Part shown: one piece after another, positions 44,171 through 53,469 of the stretch | Position numbering within the stretch: position 1 is the stretch's first letter | How the letters are laid out: each line of letters starts with the position of its first letter | Assembly (NCBI GenBank): GCA_023386555.1 | Contig: JAEWJK010000012.1 | Coordinates: 1 to 64,000 of the forward strand | DNA length: 64,000 nt | Direction of reading: 5' to 3' | From: Bacteroidota bacterium | GTDB lineage: Bacteria > Bacteroidota > Bacteroidia > Chitinophagales > Chitinophagaceae | Translations under genes and position numbers: made by a program | Notes under the pieces: generated by a model | Seen by the model: the letters and a program-made list of their open reading frames with translations, nothing else | What the model was told of the DNA's origin: nothing | Databases searched by the model: none

Positions 44171-44641
44171 TTAAAATAATTCTCCTTTAAAATCTTTTAG
44201 TGGAATTTCTAAATCAAGAAGTTCCACTTGAAAATTTTTCGAGGACTGAATAGGTGCAAAAAACTTACTGAATGATTTGCGGTCTTTGGTAATATATCCT
44301 TGTATATTTCTATTGAACAGTTGTGAAATTAATTTACAATCATCTTTAACGATATCCCTACCAATTTCTTTTACTAGTTCTTTATCATTGAGTAAAATCG
44401 AATGAAATTCACCTGCAGTTTTACCATCGAAAAAATCAAATGGAATAATTTTGACAAAATCCAAGGGTAAATTGGCAGGGTCATCTTTTACAGAGTACTC
44501 TGCAATAACAATAGTCGATAAGTAAATCTCAATTTTCTTTTCCAAAAAATATTTAAAGTAATCTTTTGCGTTTTGGTGTAAATCGTCATTGCTTTTGAGC
44601 AGCCTGATACAAAAAGAGGTGTCGAGTAAAATACTATCCAT
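44171..44641 (-). CDS. PIN-domain-like protein
   Basis: 156 aa from ATG 44641 (MDSILLDTSFCIRLL); a GTG at 44647 is an alternative. PIN-type nuclease pattern: LLDTSF (first Asp), VIAEYS (Glu), DDCKLISQL (Asp) and TKDRKSF (Asp). PIN proteins are often toxins cutting RNA. The upstream gene overlaps its start by 8 bp, so the two are translated together, like a toxin with partner. The partner is not a recognised antitoxin. Confidence 0.65.
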   Translation of the reverse strand: MDSILLDTSFCIRLLKSNDDLHQNAKDYFKYFLEKKIEIYLSTIVIAEYSVKDDPANLPLDFVKIIPFDFFDGKTAGEFHSILLNDKELVKEIGRDIVKDDCKLISQLFNRNIQGYITKDRKSFSKFFAPIQSSKNFQVELLDLEIPLKDFKGELF

Positions 44642-45410
44642 TTGCACCTCCTCTTATTTGTTGAAGCCAGGTATCTACATTGGGAACCGTATTCCATTTT
44701 GTTGAGGCTCGTTCAATTAACAAATCCAATTTATGTTCATCATAGTTTGGATTGTACGTGATGTAGTCAATTAATTTTAAGTCAAATGGTTTTCCGTCAG
44801 CAAGGTTTTGTTTCCCCTTTGCCCGTACGCCATAAATTTTGAATAAGCGTTTTTCTCCCTCTAAAAGTTGTTGCTCGGTTGCACTCACTACCAACTTACC
44901 GTATTCTTTTGTGAGTAAATGAAAATTTGGATTGTTTCCTCCTTCTTCATTTATTTTACCATACAACACAAATTCCGTTTCAATAAAAGTGGCGGCAACT
45001 TTAAAGTATGTCGTGTCTTTATTGATTTTTAAAATCGGTTCTTTGGTTGAGGAACTGTAAAATGATATTTCGAGATTCTTTTCTGCTGCTCTACGCTGAA
45101 ACTTATCAATAATTTCAGCTCGTTTATTGTCCAGAAAATCAATGTTTCCTCTGCTCTTTATTTCGTTACTTAAACCATTGAAAAGGAGTACGCCTGAAAT
45201 AGGCAGGTAAAACAAATTTCGGGCAGAACCTTCTTCAATTCTATAAGAAATATGAGGCCGTTCAGCCTTTTCGCCCCTGGTTGGGTACAAAAAGGTTTCC
45301 ACATCACTAATGATTTCTTTTATCTCAGCAATGTCAATATCAATGGGTTTCAGAGGCTTATTGCCAACTGAACCATCAATTTTAACTTCTATGTAGCCTT
45401 GTTCTTCCAC
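44634..45410 (-). CDS. Unknown protein coupled to the PIN gene
   Basis: 258 aa from GTG 45410, 17 bp after hsdMS. It contains KIDGSVGNKPLKPIDIDIAEI at the N-terminus and a Lys/Glu-rich middle with beta strands (LEISFYSSSTKEPILKI). No membrane segment. Its last codons overlap the PIN gene start by 8 bp. It may neutralise or assist the PIN protein, or be part of the restriction system. No family recognised. Confidence 0.6.
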   Translation of the reverse strand: MEEQGYIEVKIDGSVGNKPLKPIDIDIAEIKEIISDVETFLYPTRGEKAERPHISYRIEEGSARNLFYLPISGVLLFNGLSNEIKSRGNIDFLDNKRAEIIDKFQRRAAEKNLEISFYSSSTKEPILKINKDTTYFKVAATFIETEFVLYGKINEEGGNNPNFHLLTKEYGKLVVSATEQQLLEGEKRLFKIYGVRAKGKQNLADGKPFDLKLIDYITYNPNYDEHKLDLLIERASTKWNTVPNVDTWLQQIRGGANG

Positions 45411-45427
45411 TTTGCAAATTTACAATT

Positions 45428-47917
45428 TTAAATGGCAGCTTCTACTTCCGCCTTCAGGCCCCAAACCTCACTGATTTTGTCTTTTATTTTTTGCTCAAAT
45501 ATTTCAATAAGCCGCTTGTTGGAATTTACTAATAGCATCTCTTCTTCAATCGCTTGAATGATTACTTTCTGTTCTTCAAGAGAAGGTCTACTAACCATTA
45601 GACCTTTTAGTTTATCAATTGTAAGTGCGTTATAAGCTGCACCGTCTGCCAAATGGATAAACTCTTCTTTAATCCTTTGCGACAATAAAATTTTTAAAAA
45701 ATAAGAGTTGTGTGCCTTAAATTCTTTCAACCAAACCAAATTTCCATCCTTAAAATAAAAAGGCGTATCATCAGGAATGACATACGTTACTCCAATTGTA
45801 CCTACTGCTGTCAATAAAATATCTCCTTTTTTAGGAACATTGAATTTACTTTTTATTTCATTGTATCGTTTCTCTGAAATATATAGCTCAGTCTTGATAT
45901 CAAGCCCTTTGCTCAATTCAATGACTTCTTTTGAACGATAAAAAGGTATTCCCTCACTTACATACTCTTCCTGAAAAATTCTTTTACTCGAAGTAATTTC
46001 ACAAACTTCCCCCAACTCCACCATTTCCCAATCAGGGTTTATTTTGATAGTGGGTTTATAGTTGTTTACAATTTGTTTGGCTCCGTCTATTATTTTTTGG
46101 TAGCCTTCTATTTCGGCTACTATTTGTTGTTGGACTTCAAGCGGTGGGAGTGGGATTTCTATTTCATTCAAAATATCCTTTCCTATAACACCTTGAGCTG
46201 AACCTTGAGACTGTTCTCTAAGCTTTAAAGTCCATTCCTTTAATAGGTGATATAAATAAATCTGTTCAAGCCTTGTTTTATCAGGTCTTATTGCAGCAAC
46301 TGAACGTCCAATTGCACATTCAATACCTAGATTTAATTTGCCAATAGTGGCACCAACCACACAGATTAAAACATCACCTTCTTTTGCCATTTTTAGTGGC
46401 TTTGTAGTCCATTCATCTATATTCGGTTTTATTTCTCCGAATTGACCTACTTTAACAAACGGAGTTCCAATACCATCTTTATTACATTCATCACCAGCAG
46501 GTGCCTGACCCATTATCAAATCAATAACCTCTCCCAGTTTTACTAATTCATAGTTTGATTGTCTTATTTCATTTTCAAAATACCTGTCAGCATTCAATCC
46601 AACATCTTTATTATTGATTACTGTTTCTCTTTCAACCAAAGTTGCCAAACTTGGTAAATCCCCAAAAACTTCATCATTACTCAAGCATTCCTTGTATGCT
46701 TCTAAAGTTTGCAAAGCCAAGGGCAAATCGTTTTTATCAATTTCTCTTCGTTGTGCTCCAAGGTCAAAGCCATCGTTTTCAATTTTCAAAAACAAAATGT
46801 GTTGGCTTTTTTTCGCCAGCTTTTTATCCAAAATAAGCACAGATGTTTTTACACCACTATAAGGTTGAAATACACCTGCGGGCAAACTAATTACAGCTAT
46901 CAAACTGTCTTGCACCAACATTTTTCGCAATTGCTTGTAAGCGGTTTGGCTGGTAGCTACAATGCCGTTGGGGACTACAATTCCTGCCCGTCCGTTGCTG
47001 TTTAGGTGTTCGGCAATGTAATCGGTAAACAATACTTCGGCTTTGTTGGCTTGTACGCCAAATTTTTTGTGTGGCCGTATACCGCCTTTAGGTGTCATAA
47101 ATGGCGGATTTGCCAATATCACATCAAAGGTTTCCTGCCAACGGTCTTCACTGCTTAATGTATCGTATTCGTGAATTTGCGGAGTGGCAAAACCGTGTAA
47201 ATACATATTGACCAAACTTAATCGCACCATATCGGGGCTGATGTCATACCCCACAAAATTGGTTGCGAGTTTTTTCCTGTCGTCTGGTTTCAGTTTATCA
47301 CCTAATCGCTTTTCGGTGTTTTGGTTTAAGATGTGTTTGTATGCACTCAATAAGAAACCAGCCGTACCGCAAGCAGGGTCAAGCACGGTTTCGTTTTTCT
47401 GTGGGTTTACACAAGCCGTTACAAAATCAATTATGTGTCGGGGTGTTCTGAACTGACCGGCATCGCCTTGGCTTCCCATTACACTCAACAGATATTCAAA
47501 CGCATCGCCTAATTTTTCGCTGTGGCTGTATTCAAACTCGTTGATGTGTTTCAAAAACAGTTTCAGTGTGGCAGGGTCGCGGTAGGGCAGGTAAGCATTT
47601 TTGAAAATGTTGCGGAACAGTTCAGGAATATTCGGATTGGTGTTCAGTTTTTCCAATGCTTCACTGTAAAGCGAAAGCATATCCTGTCCGCTCAATGATG
47701 GGTCAAACAATTTACGCCAACCGTATTTGGCATATTCACCTGTAAAGAATTTGGCTTTACCTTTGAATTTCTCAACGGCTTCCTTATCCATATCGTCCAT
47801 AAACTTATAGATAAGAGCCAGTGTAATTTGCTCAATTTGGCTTTTCGGGTCGGGAACTTTACCTACCAGCACATCACGGCAATCGTCAATATTTTTCTTT
47901 GTTATGTTATCAAGCAT
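45428..47917 (-). CDS. Type I restriction-modification HsdM-HsdS fusion
   Basis: 829 aa. Residues 1-440 are an N6-adenine DNA methyltransferase: helical N-terminal domain, DPACGTAGFLL (motif I, 180-190) and NPPF (motif IV, 270-273). Residues 450-829 hold two target-recognition domains typical of HsdS, each with WEMVELGEV-like start (YELVKLGEVIDLI near 460 and WEMVELGEVCEIT near 640) and each ending in a coiled-coil helix. Canonical systems encode M and S separately; here they are one chain. Methylates host DNA at a bipartite site set by the two TRDs. Confidence 0.85.
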   Translation of the reverse strand: MLDNITKKNIDDCRDVLVGKVPDPKSQIEQITLALIYKFMDDMDKEAVEKFKGKAKFFTGEYAKYGWRKLFDPSLSGQDMLSLYSEALEKLNTNPNIPELFRNIFKNAYLPYRDPATLKLFLKHINEFEYSHSEKLGDAFEYLLSVMGSQGDAGQFRTPRHIIDFVTACVNPQKNETVLDPACGTAGFLLSAYKHILNQNTEKRLGDKLKPDDRKKLATNFVGYDISPDMVRLSLVNMYLHGFATPQIHEYDTLSSEDRWQETFDVILANPPFMTPKGGIRPHKKFGVQANKAEVLFTDYIAEHLNSNGRAGIVVPNGIVATSQTAYKQLRKMLVQDSLIAVISLPAGVFQPYSGVKTSVLILDKKLAKKSQHILFLKIENDGFDLGAQRREIDKNDLPLALQTLEAYKECLSNDEVFGDLPSLATLVERETVINNKDVGLNADRYFENEIRQSNYELVKLGEVIDLIMGQAPAGDECNKDGIGTPFVKVGQFGEIKPNIDEWTTKPLKMAKEGDVLICVVGATIGKLNLGIECAIGRSVAAIRPDKTRLEQIYLYHLLKEWTLKLREQSQGSAQGVIGKDILNEIEIPLPPLEVQQQIVAEIEGYQKIIDGAKQIVNNYKPTIKINPDWEMVELGEVCEITSSKRIFQEEYVSEGIPFYRSKEVIELSKGLDIKTELYISEKRYNEIKSKFNVPKKGDILLTAVGTIGVTYVIPDDTPFYFKDGNLVWLKEFKAHNSYFLKILLSQRIKEEFIHLADGAAYNALTIDKLKGLMVSRPSLEEQKVIIQAIEEEMLLVNSNKRLIEIFEQKIKDKISEVWGLKAEVEAAI

Positions 47918-47932
47918 AGTTTCAATGTTTTT

Positions 47933-48106
47933 AATCCCGAAGGGATTGAATGTTTATAGCCAAAATTTGTTTCGGATTGTTCGACCCCCGAAGGGGTCGT
48001 ATGTTGCACGTAATATTTAATTCTATAAACATTTGACCACTTCGTGGTCTGATTGAATTGGTGGTCATACATTCTATAAACATTTGACTACTTCGCGGTT
48101 GAATTA
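47933..48106. repeat. Hairpin array beside the IS200-like transposase
   Basis: Three hairpins and a fourth degenerate one: AATCCC / GGGATT (47933-47947), CGACCCC / GGGGTCG (47982-47999), GACCAC / GTGGTC (48035-48049) and a degraded one near 48085. The unit TCTATAAACATTTGAC is repeated at 48022 and 48073. They lie between hsdMS and the transposase stop. Confidence 0.75.
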
Positions 48107-48565
48107 TTCAATCCATTCAAATAAATATTCATCCTTATGCTCAATCTGAAATTTGTTTAAAAACTCTTTGTATTCTTCTTTGAATGATTTCTTTTTATGG
48201 TGCTCTTTCTGATTGTTAATATATCCAATTACATTATCCAAGGATGAATGACTATATGAAAAAGCTCCATACCCTTCTTGCCACTGAAATCTGAATTTTG
48301 ACAATTTCTTATCCTTTACGAATTCATTGCTTGATTTCTTAATCTCTCTTACTAAATCTGATAAACAACACGATGGCTTCATTCCAATAAGGAAATGGAT
48401 ATGATCAGGCATTCCATTTATAGCCAACATTTTCTGTTCTTTATTTCTCACAATACCGGTTATGTATTTGTATAACTCTTCTTCCCAAGACGAATGAATA
48501 AGACTGTCTCTGCCCTTTACAGCAAACACAACCTGAATATAGATCTGTGTAAAAGTGCCGGGCAT
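48104..48565 (-). CDS. IS200/IS605-family transposase TnpA
   Basis: 153-aa Y1 HUH transposase. HUH motif DHIHFLIG near residue 55 and the tyrosine region YGAFSYSHSSLDNVIGYINN near 103-122. It moves as single-stranded DNA between palindromic ends. It starts 2 bp after the hsdR stop and lies on the same strand, within the restriction operon. No TnpB gene accompanies it, as in IS200. Start ATG 48565. Confidence 0.9.
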   Translation of the reverse strand: MPGTFTQIYIQVVFAVKGRDSLIHSSWEEELYKYITGIVRNKEQKMLAINGMPDHIHFLIGMKPSCCLSDLVREIKKSSNEFVKDKKLSKFRFQWQEGYGAFSYSHSSLDNVIGYINNQKEHHKKKSFKEEYKEFLNKFQIEHKDEYLFEWIE

Positions 48566-48567
48566 AA

Positions 48568-51126
48568 TTAAACAGATAAAAATTTATTCAACGGAACGTA
48601 GGTTTTAACATAGTAGGGCAGTTTGCTTTTCATTTCGTCCGGCACACGGTTAAAATCATCCACGTTAAACGTTGGGTTATGATACAATTCTGTAAAATCT
48701 TGTTGGTCTATAATTTCTCTTACACTTGGGTCGGTGATGTAAGCATAAAAGAAATAGCGTAAACCTTGTAAATCGTTAATGTCGGCTACATTGTTGGTGC
48801 TAATGAATTTTTCAAATTCATCACTCAACAAATCGTCTTTGCCTTTTATTTGATTGCCGAAATAAATTAGCTCTAATAATTCACGCCAACCAATTTTGCG
48901 GTCAATCTTTAATGACCTGCGAAGTTTTTCCAAATCAAAATACTCTTCAGGTTTGTTGTCGTATTTCTCTTTGGCTCTTGCGGTGGCAATTTCAACATCA
49001 CCTGCTTCCATCAGTTGTTTTATTTCTTCATCGGTTTTTACTTTCTCCTCAAACTGTTGGAAAAACATTCGGTCAACTTTCATTCCTGTATAGTCAACTT
49101 GCTGTTCGTTCCAAGTGGCAATTTTATCGTTTTCCTTGTATTCGTAACCGTCACGCTTTGGTTTTAGCGTATTGTCATCAACGTTTGGAATGTCATCGCC
49201 TTGCTCAAAGTTTTTCGGCAATTTCAATACTTGGTCGTACTGATATTTTTCTTCAAAGTATTCGCAAGTGGCAAAGAAATCAAAGAGTTTGAAAGTGGTT
49301 TTGTCAACGGAAATCGTTTCTTCTTCTCCCAATTCGTTTTTGAATTTATGCTCAAAAGTGTGTACACGGGTTCCACGTCCTTTTATCTGAATAAATTCAG
49401 TTGGAGAAAATATTGGTCGCATTAAAGCCAAGTTCAAAATGTTAGGGCAATCCCAACCTGTGGTCATCATTCCAACCGTTACACAAACTCTTGCTTTACT
49501 GGTTTTGTATGATTCCAAAATTTCATTGCCATTGGCAAAATTGCTAAAGCCCAATAATTTGTCGTTGCTGTAATCAACGGTCATTTGCTGACTGTTCTGC
49601 ACATTGGAAGTTACCTGAACGGCAAAGTCGCTTTGATACTTGCCAGGGAAATATTGATGTGCATACTCATTGAGTAATTGAGCCAATTTTGCAGCGTGGT
49701 TTTGCGAAACGGCAAAAACCAAACTCTTTCCAAATTCTCCTGTAATGGGGTCTTTCAGTCCGTTTTCAATAAAGGTCTTACAAAACACTCTGTTGGTTTC
49801 ATCGCTGAAAAATTTCCGTTCAAAGTGATTCTGTTTGTATTTCACTTCTTCCAAAACATCTTCCTGCTCACTGGTGGCAACCGTAACCATTACGCCATAA
49901 CCTTGCTCCGAAAGCAGTTTGGTAGTTACATCGGTTCTTGCATCAACTACAATCGGCTGTCGCAAATAGCCGTCTTTAGCACCGTCCACAAGCGTATAAC
50001 GATACGTTGGAATGCCACTCTCACAACCGAAGGTTGTGTAAGTATCAAGCAACATTCTTCGTTCTAATTCTCTTGGGTCTTCAATATTTTGGGTGTCAAG
50101 ATGTTTTAAATAATCTTTTGGTGTAGCTGTCAAGCCCAATTTGTAACCTAAGAAATATTCAAACAGTGCTCGGCTGTTACCACCTCCTAAAAGTCGGTGT
50201 GATTCGTCTGAAATGATTAAATCAAAGTCGGTTGGTGAAAACAGTTTTTTGTATTTGTTATTCACCATCAATGATTGAATGGTGGTAACAACAATTTCCG
50301 CCTTTCTCCAGTCGTTGCGTTTTTCTTTGTAAACAACCGTTGTCAGGTCGTTTTTCAAATAGTTTGTAAAATCTTTTCTTGCTTGTTCTTCGAGTTCCAA
50401 ACGGTCAACCAAAAACAAAACTCGTCTTGCGTTGCCCGTTCTGTAAAACAGTTTGATGATGGCAGCAGATGTCAGCGTTTTTCCTGTTCCTGTTGCCATT
50501 TCAAGCAAGAAACGTTTTTTGCCTTCGCTTACTGCTTTCTGAACAGCTTGAACTGCTTCAACTTGGTAATATCTTAGGAAGCGAAGTTTTAAATTGAAAA
50601 TTAAGTCCTTCTTTTTCTGCTCGTCCTGAAACTCCGGTATTTGTTTGTAATTCGGTAGCTGCGTCAATACAACATAGTCAGCGCTTACTTCTTCGCTTAC
50701 TAATTTGTTCGGGTCGGGATTGAACTCATAATATTGTTTAATGGATTCGAGTGTCGGGAAGACCTGAATTTGTTCAGGATTTCCAGTTTCAATGTTCCAT
50801 AAATAATGAAGTGTCCCGTTGGATAGAATTACAAACTTTACTTTTTGAGATTTGGCGTAATTTCTGGCTTGTTCTTTTCCAACAAGCGGATTTAAACTTT
50901 CTTTTTTCGCTTCTAAAACCAATACGGGGTTTTGGTTTTCGTCAACCAGTAAAAAGTCAATGAAGCCGTTTTTAGAATGTTCAAAGTCCTCACCCAAATC
51001 GTCCATTTTGATGGAAGATTCAAGTTTGATGGTCGCTTTACCTTTGTCAGTGTCAAAGAAACGCCAGCCTGCTTCTTCAAGCAGTTTATTAATCTTAATT
51101 CTCGCCTTTGCTTCTTTTTCAGCCAT
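48568..51126 (-). CDS. hsdR: Type I restriction endonuclease HsdR
   Basis: 852 aa motor and nuclease subunit. The N-terminal nuclease lies at about 50-100 (GFIDFLLVDENQNPVLVLEAKK: PD-D/E-x-K type). A DEAD-box translocase follows: LLEMATGTGKTL (Walker A, about 212-223), ISDESHR (DEAH-type box), and GRGTRVH (motif VI). The C-terminal part resembles the EcoEI-type R subunit. First gene of a minus-strand operon: hsdR, tnpA, hsdMS, 258-aa gene, PIN gene. Confidence 0.9.
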   Translation of the reverse strand: MAEKEAKARIKINKLLEEAGWRFFDTDKGKATIKLESSIKMDDLGEDFEHSKNGFIDFLLVDENQNPVLVLEAKKESLNPLVGKEQARNYAKSQKVKFVILSNGTLHYLWNIETGNPEQIQVFPTLESIKQYYEFNPDPNKLVSEEVSADYVVLTQLPNYKQIPEFQDEQKKKDLIFNLKLRFLRYYQVEAVQAVQKAVSEGKKRFLLEMATGTGKTLTSAAIIKLFYRTGNARRVLFLVDRLELEEQARKDFTNYLKNDLTTVVYKEKRNDWRKAEIVVTTIQSLMVNNKYKKLFSPTDFDLIISDESHRLLGGGNSRALFEYFLGYKLGLTATPKDYLKHLDTQNIEDPRELERRMLLDTYTTFGCESGIPTYRYTLVDGAKDGYLRQPIVVDARTDVTTKLLSEQGYGVMVTVATSEQEDVLEEVKYKQNHFERKFFSDETNRVFCKTFIENGLKDPITGEFGKSLVFAVSQNHAAKLAQLLNEYAHQYFPGKYQSDFAVQVTSNVQNSQQMTVDYSNDKLLGFSNFANGNEILESYKTSKARVCVTVGMMTTGWDCPNILNLALMRPIFSPTEFIQIKGRGTRVHTFEHKFKNELGEEETISVDKTTFKLFDFFATCEYFEEKYQYDQVLKLPKNFEQGDDIPNVDDNTLKPKRDGYEYKENDKIATWNEQQVDYTGMKVDRMFFQQFEEKVKTDEEIKQLMEAGDVEIATARAKEKYDNKPEEYFDLEKLRRSLKIDRKIGWRELLELIYFGNQIKGKDDLLSDEFEKFISTNNVADINDLQGLRYFFYAYITDPSVREIIDQQDFTELYHNPTFNVDDFNRVPDEMKSKLPYYVKTYVPLNKFLSV

Positions 51127-51187
51127 TTAGTTCAATACAAATTTTAGTCGGTTAAAATACGTTTTTTCACCCTTATTGTCTGTCTTT

Positions 51188-51274
51188 GGCGGGTGGGTGA
51201 ATTGGCTCTTTTGCAAGCTTGGGTTTGTGCGTTGGCTTGTGCGGCTTGCAAATGTGCCAATTGTGCGTTGGCTG
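51188..51274. repeat. Right direct repeat of the restriction island
   Basis: Matches the left copy at 44078-44170 in the order CTCTTTTGCAAGCTT, GCTTGCAAATGTGCC, TTGTGCGTTGGCT. The following 51275-51672 shows G/T-rich sequence with scattered short repeats and no gene I can support. Confidence 0.75.
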
Positions 51275-51672
51275 AATTTACTCACGGAACTAATATTTTC
51301 AATTGTGTTCGTGAATGCTTCGCATTTCAAAATTTTTTGTGCGGTGGGAAAAAAATAAAAAACATAGGGTCGGTCAGCGTGTCGGTTTAGATGCTGTCCG
51401 TTTGTAATATCGTTTCTATGTCTTTGGTCACCTGTCAAAATGGTTTGCTTTCTGTTATTTTTTAGTCGTCTGTTTGTCGTTGTGGTGTCGTCCTTTACAC
51501 TTGCTGCTAACACGCTAATTTAGGCTATTAGACGGCATGATTGTTATTTTTTGAATATTGATATCCAACAGTTTAGTGTTATACTTTTTATATTGTCGTT
51601 GCGGCAATACAACTTTCTCAAACTCTGTAAAGCATTATTATTAGCACCAAATCCGGGATGTAGGTTTTTAGT

Positions 51673-52269
51673 CTAGTTCCACAAGCTGATGTCAAATCTT
51701 GCATCTAAAGAAATCAAATGCCTGTAGTTTTTTTGGTTGAGTGATATAATTGCCTGGCGATACAACAAAGCGATAGATGATTTCCTGCTGAAACGATACT
51801 CGCTTCCGATGGTGAAGCCGAGCGTATTGTCAAACTTTGAATAGGAAGGCAAGGTGTTTACATAACTGGTGAACTTGTAGCGATATCTTACATGGTTTAC
51901 ACCTGCAATGATATTTACTCTCCCGACCAGTTTTTTATGATAGATTCCTTCAACGAAGGTTGAAAGAATGTTTGATCTGGTTCCTTCTTTTGCATAGTCA
52001 AATGCACCGATGGGTGCTGGTAAGTCACCCGTGAAACCGAGGTTTACAGAAAACTTGTTTTCACCCGTTTTGAAATAAGCTGATGCACCGAAACCTACAA
52101 AGCCGGACTTTGATGATGTGTTTTGAGAATGATGATTGTAATAAGAATAGTTGTTTACCCATGGTAAAGAGATGGTGAAGCCCACTGCTTTTGATTGTTT
52201 TGACGTATGCTGTGATATTCCTAAGAAAGGAATGCTGAGTATCATAACTGAAGACAGCCACTTTTTCAT
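51673..52269 (-). CDS. Predicted outer-membrane beta-barrel protein
   Basis: 198 aa from ATG 52269 (MKKWLSSVMILSIPFLGISQ, signal peptide). The mature part is amphipathic beta strands with alternating residues (KFSVNLGFTG, RVNIIAGVNHVRYRY, SSIALLYRQAIISLN), with a final aromatic-ending strand RFDISLWN. This is the pattern of small porin-like barrels. Function unknown. Confidence 0.7.
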   Translation of the reverse strand: MKKWLSSVMILSIPFLGISQHTSKQSKAVGFTISLPWVNNYSYYNHHSQNTSSKSGFVGFGASAYFKTGENKFSVNLGFTGDLPAPIGAFDYAKEGTRSNILSTFVEGIYHKKLVGRVNIIAGVNHVRYRYKFTSYVNTLPSYSKFDNTLGFTIGSEYRFSRKSSIALLYRQAIISLNQKNYRHLISLDARFDISLWN

Positions 52270-52368
52270 AAGCGGCATAGAGCTTTTGCAGGACTGAATT
52301 TACAAAAATCTTTTGGTGATTTATTCTGCCGGATAAGGCATTGTGGTTTCTTCATCTCTATTAAATAA

Positions 52369-52396
52369 AAGACTGCATCGGAAATGATGCAGTCTT
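52369..52396 (-). terminator. Terminator of the lipoprotein gene
   Basis: 11-bp stem AAGACTGCATC / GATGCAGTCTT with 6-nt loop, followed on the minus strand by TTTTATTT. Confidence 0.8.
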
Positions 52397-52417
52397 ATTA
52401 TAGGAGGACGATACTGT

Positions 52418-52888
52418 CTATTCAAAAAAAGTATAGAAGCTTTCTACGTCTGCTTTCAGTTCTGCATAAGCATCAAGGTATTCGGTATCCTTTTCTTTTT
52501 TCAATTCTTTAAAATCGTGTAACACTTTTTCGAGCCATACATGTAATGCATCGTGGTCGGCATCTTTCATCTTACATTCTTTGATGAGCAGGTCTATAGC
52601 CGATTGAAACTGCAGAACGAATTTTTCTTTGTTCTGCAAACCGGTGTTCGCATTGTTATTGATCGTTTCCACCATTGCTTTTACATTTTTACGGGTGGCA
52701 TCGTCTGCTTTCCATTTTACACCGTTGTTCAGTTGTAAGGTATGATCATCATCTGCTTCTTTTGCCTCGTTCTTTAGTTCTGTTGAATCGTGTTGCTCGT
52801 GATCATTTTCTTTTGTTGCTTCTGCATTTTGTGTGTTGCTGGTGCAGGCCATAAAAAATAGCGCCAGGATGATAATTGTTTTATTCAT
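52418..52888 (-). CDS. Acidic lipoprotein of unknown function
   Basis: 156 aa. Lipobox FFMAC (Cys at residue 15). A polar, His/Asp/Glu-rich stretch follows (ENDHEQHDSTELKNEAKEADDDH), then a helical domain of about 100 residues (TRKNVKAMVETINNNANTGLQN to AELKADVESFYTFFE). The 188-aa membrane gene precedes it by 20 bp on the same strand, so they likely form an operon. A metal-binding role is only suggested by the His/Asp content. Confidence 0.6.
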   Translation of the reverse strand: MNKTIIILALFFMACTSNTQNAEATKENDHEQHDSTELKNEAKEADDDHTLQLNNGVKWKADDATRKNVKAMVETINNNANTGLQNKEKFVLQFQSAIDLLIKECKMKDADHDALHVWLEKVLHDFKELKKEKDTEYLDAYAELKADVESFYTFFE

Positions 52889-52907
52889 GGTATTTTATTT
52901 TAGTTGA

Positions 52908-53423
52908 TCAATCATCGTTTTCGTTTTCTTCGTTTGATGTATTACCGGTGTTTTCTGTAGATTCTGGGTTGTTGGTTGCAACAGCTCCCTTCCTGATCTC
53001 TGAATGGCGTACTTGTCCACCGAGATGTGCTGTTTGAATCATTAGCCCGGCAGATAGAAAACCCAGGAGTATAACGAAGATCTTAAGCACCTGGTTGGTT
53101 TTTATCCAACGTAATGAAACGTAAGTGGCCAATGCTAATGTTCCGGTAGCCAGAATGGAGACCAAGGCGAATTTTGCCATGTCTTCGTGTTCCTCGATCA
53201 ATGCTTCTGAAACACCGGGTAAATGTTCAACTGTTTCTTCTGCACCTTCCCCAGTAAAGTATACAGGTAAAACTGAAATGCCGGCGATGAGCAAAAGGAT
53301 ATAAGCTGTTTTAACTAAAGCATTGTTTTTAATAATTAATGCTGTGATGAGCATGGCTAATCCCAGTAGGCATAGTATGACAGGCACATGGGTTAATGCC
53401 AGATGTATTTGAACGCTGTTCAT
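52908..53423 (-). CDS. DUF2231-like four-helix membrane protein
   Basis: 171 aa from ATG 53423 (MNSVQIHLALTHVPVIL). Four membrane helices are predicted at about 10-29, 40-58, 83-105 and 111-128. Conserved His motifs HLALTHVPV near the start and HLGGQVRH after the last helix resemble DUF2231-type proteins, which may bind haem. The tail is Asn/Glu-rich. It is likely co-transcribed with the lipoprotein gene. Confidence 0.65.
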   Translation of the reverse strand: MNSVQIHLALTHVPVILCLLGLAMLITALIIKNNALVKTAYILLLIAGISVLPVYFTGEGAEETVEHLPGVSEALIEEHEDMAKFALVSILATGTLALATYVSLRWIKTNQVLKIFVILLGFLSAGLMIQTAHLGGQVRHSEIRKGAVATNNPESTENTGNTSNEENENDD

Positions 53424-53469
53424 AAAATATGTTTTGAATGAATAAGAGTTTATCAATAACAGATTTGAT

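Noticed and set aside
46614..47456. Several plus-strand frames inside hsdMS
   Set aside because: Antisense shadows of a well-supported gene with conserved motifs.
48019..48106. Possible CRISPR repeats
   Set aside because: The repeated TCTATAAACATTTGAC units occur only twice, without uniform spacers, and belong to hairpin-bearing sequence beside a transposase.
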